From Oxyruncus cristatus (taxonomy: Eukaryota > Chordata > Aves > Passeriformes > Cotingidae): DNA of 64,000 bases. The notes below the pieces were generated by a model. It ran no database searches. It saw only the letters and a program-made list of their open reading frames with translations, and was not told the origin of the DNA. Both the position numbers and the translations under genes were made by a program. This document shows, in pieces, positions 61,306-64,000 of this stretch. Every line of letters starts with the position of its first letter. The stretch's first letter is position 1. The stretch covers positions 1,056,664-1,120,663 of the forward strand of contig VXAY01001953.1 in NCBI GenBank assembly GCA_013399855.1, in the 5' to 3' direction.

Positions 61306-63540
61306 CAAATATCAAAATTTGGATATCCATGTCTGACCTGTGTTTCTATGTTTCCACCATGGTCAGTGGGAAGATAAGTCAAAGAAGTCAGTGAAACTTG
61401 CAGATGAGTGTCATCTCTCGTGACTGTAGCTGTGTTTTCTGGTGCGCTAAAGATACCTGAAAGATTCACACAAGCCTGACAGATACAATTCACACAAAAA
61501 TGGGCTGGGGGGCCAGAGAGGGTGAAAGGGTCAACTCTTTTATATGAACAACTGAAGACTAGGAATAATATAATTATTTAAATTTTCCAAATGGCTTTGT
61601 GCGCTTCTGTTTAGACAACTCAGTTATAACATGGAAAGCTGTAAAGATATTCAAATACAAGAAAAAAATCAAAATTAGCTAAATAGATTTACATTTGCAG
61701 ACTCCTGGACACCTACACTTATATACAGCATTTTAGTAATCTGGAGCTGAATCCTGTCTCAGCAGTATGAAGAAACATTCTGATTGTTTGTTTTCTGATT
61801 TTATAATTCTACCTCACCGGCTCCCAAGTTTATATTTTACTATAAGTTCACATAATAAAGTGTCATCATGTAAGATGACATTTGATTAAAATAAAGGGTA
61901 CTTTATTTGTACCAATCTTATGAAGTAAAAAACATTTTTTAAACCATGTAAGGATGCTGGAGATTTCTTAAGACAACTCTATTCAATCTATTACACTGAA
62001 TGTTCTCCTAGTTCACTTACCACATTTCAAACCAGGGGACATTTTTTTGCTTTATATCAATTTTAAGAACAGGACAAATAAAGAAGAAACTGAAGAAAAC
62101 TCTTCAAAATTATTTAGAGCAATGAAGAAAAGAGTGAAGACTCTGGCTATATAAGATAATGTGCAGTAACAATTCCCAGTGGTTGTTTCTTTATTAATTA
62201 AACAGTACACATGGCCTTGAGCATATTTTTCTAAATAACTGTTATAAGAAGATTGATATTTAACAACAGAAGGCTACCCGCCTAGGGTATTAAAGAACTT
62301 TTTATTCTTAAACATGTATCCATGGTTATTTAAAAGTCTAGCTATTTTTTTTTTTTAAATAAATGACAGCAATTTTTTTACTTAAAAATGAGAGCAAGTT
62401 TCTACAAAAATAATTAAAGCTGTTGCCATGTTTTTCAAAGCATTTTTAATAGAGTCAGAAAATTGCATGAATGATAACCAGTAACAGATGTTTAGCACTT
62501 CACTGCAAGAACATCACAGGGTAAATAAATGATTCTTTTTAAATATTTTGCCTTTCTTTGCAGTGATAGACTTGATGGAAATACATGTCTGCTATCAACT
62601 ATTCAAGTTAATAAAATGAGGTTAAGGAGAAAACTTTATAAGAGATTTTTTTTTTCTTGTCTCTATCGGGCATATAAATGTTCAAGGACTGATCATGACT
62701 AAAATGATTTGTTTGTCATATAGGAAAAAATTATTTCTATGGGCTTTTTTTTTCTTTTGGTAAATGGTGAGAAAAAAAAGGTTTTGTATAAGTAAGTGTA
62801 TATACATATCTGGCTTAATATTTATTTTTCACAGGTTAGTAATTAAAAATATTACACATGCTGTGCACATGAAAAGGCTTTTATTAATTAAACCCCCAAC
62901 TTTGTGAAGCATTAGATAGCCAGCTGTAAACATTATTGAGAAATTATTCCTAAATATTATTTGTCGTTATACTTAAGTATCTTCATCATTCACTCTATCC
63001 ATGTCCACAGACAGGAATGTATGCTGTATGAACTGTGAAAGAAAAAAATTCTTTCACTATTCAAGATTTGTTTCTTTTGTGACCTGAATAAAACCCAAGC
63101 AAACTCTCCAGTTCCACTTGAAAAATATCATCGATAATAAATGGGTGTCCGTACTCAGGAAGATTAAAAATGTTGTTATTGTTTTCTTTAAGTAAAGTAT
63201 CAGGCATTGTATATAGTTTATATGCTATATAGTTTTTCTACCAATAATAATCTTTGAGTGTTGGAAAGGTCATCTGATCTCTTGATATGAAAGGAAATTT
63301 ATTAAAGGCATTACTAGAAAACTAGATAAAAAATTGGAATTGGCTTGTGTCTCATATAAAGCTATAGATAAACCAGAAATAAGAACAAATGTCTTTTGTA
63401 GTGCATGATGGTGAATAATTAATGCAATATATGAATTCAATTTTAAGGATGTAGATGAAGTCACCCCTCGGGACTCCTGTATGTCACTGGAAATTGCACC
63501 ATTTCCAGTGGAATGGTGCAATTTCACTGCAATGGTGCAA
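61306..63540. other. AT-rich non-coding stretch, possible conserved blocks
   Basis: No gene. A perfect GTGAAAGAA/TTCTTTCAC hairpin lies at 63035-63057. The block at 62840-62960 (AATTAAA cores, TTATTAATTAAACCCCCAAC, ATAGCCAGCTGTAAACATTA) has conserved-element texture but this is untested. Confidence 0.5.
63490..63525. repeat. Near-perfect hairpin at the CR1 5' junction
   Basis: GAAATTGCACCATTTCC (63490-63506) and GGAATGGTGCAATTTC (63510-63525) are complementary but for one missing A. A third AATGGTGCAA copy follows at 63531-63540. The cluster abuts the point where CR1 similarity starts, so it may record the insertion or a local foldback. Confidence 0.8.
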
Positions 63541-64000
63541 TGGGCAGATTTCAACTTGTTCAAAAGACTGATTCAGAGGGTACCATGGGAAACAGCCCTT
63601 GAAAACAAAGGGGTCCAGGAAGGATGGAAATGCTTCAAGAAGGAAGTCTTGAATGCACAAGAGCAGGCTGTACCAGTCTGCCGAAAGGCAAGCTGGCGGG
63701 GAAGACGGCTGGCCTGGCTGGATGGGGAGATCTTGAGGGAAATCAGGGTGAAAAAGAGAGCCTACCAATTATGGAAAAAAGGACTGGCTACTCAGGAAGA
63801 GTTCAGGAATTTAGTTAGGACATGTAGAAAGAAAATCAGAGAGACAAAGGCAAGATTTGAACTCAATCTTGCCACTTCCGTTAAGGAAAACAAAAAGTCT
63901 TTCTATAGATACATCAGTAGCAAAAGGAGGGACAAGGTAAACCTTCATTCTTTATTGGACATGGGAGGGAACATAGCTATCAAAGATGAGGAAAAGGCTG
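63541..64000 (+). mobile_element. CR1 LINE ORF2 fragment, open and cut by the window end
   Basis: From TGG at 63541 the + frame is open to the end of the window and encodes the region between the CR1 endonuclease and polymerase: WADFNLFKRLIQRVPWETAL, then SWRGRRLAWLDGEILREI, KKRAYQLWKKGL, KSFYRYISSKRRDK and the start of the ...DEEKA segment. The linker matches the minus-strand CR1 at 48173-49930. The same frame stays open upstream to about 63415 through non-CR1 sequence, including an ATG at 63481, but that part does not look like endonuclease, so the 5' truncation point is near 63541. At least 153 codons without a stop makes it the least decayed CR1 coding piece here. Its polymerase should continue beyond 64000. 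Confidence 0.93.

Noticed and set aside
1..64000. CRISPR arrays, operons, tRNA or rRNA genes
   Set aside because: No regularly spaced direct repeats, no prokaryotic gene packing and no tRNA-like box A/B pair recognised; the sequence is vertebrate nuclear DNA.

Overview
The window reads as nuclear DNA from a bird. It carries CR1 LINE fragments with the avian-type 3' tail (an ATTCTATG-like repeat), several avian-type endogenous retrovirus (ERV) LTRs, and long AT-rich single-copy stretches. I cannot name the species; the LTR types suggest a non-galliform bird, which is inference. No host protein-coding gene, tRNA or rRNA could be supported. The region looks like a gene desert or a very large intron, with repeats of different ages inserted into it.

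Layout. 1-8.0 kb: AT-rich, featureless except for two adjacent perfect palindromes. 8.0-11.6 kb: a decayed ERV in + orientation (LTR, Lys-type primer-binding-site relic, leader, broken gag) that stops without pol, env or a matching 3' LTR, followed closely by a different LTR type. 11.6-28.6 kb: mostly unique sequence with two CR1 3' ends, one short LTR fragment and a candidate conserved non-coding block near 20.7 kb. 28.6-34.2 kb: an internally deleted CR1, a GC-rich unclassified element with a double hairpin, and two more CR1 pieces in opposite orientations. 34.2-48.2 kb: unique sequence, a GC-rich unclassified repeat, T/G-rich and CA-rich tracts, a CR1 copy and an ERV-like repeat. 48.2-50 kb: the best-preserved CR1, on the minus strand. 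52.1-52.6 kb: a solo LTR with a 6-bp target duplication. 54.2-57 kb: an old CR1 and an LTR reduced to its two ends. 60-61.3 kb: a second GC-rich repeat copy and a second solo LTR with a 6-bp target duplication. 63.5-64 kb: a CR1 ORF2 fragment, still open, running off the window.

Two single-N positions (8972 and 60358) each sit exactly between two near-identical copies (about 185 and 388 bp). This looks like unmerged contig overlap in the assembly and affects how the local repeats should be read.

No cooperating gene system is visible. The most useful points are the two solo LTRs with intact target duplications, the GC-rich repeat family that I could not classify, the N-junction duplications, and a few candidate conserved non-coding blocks that need an alignment to test.
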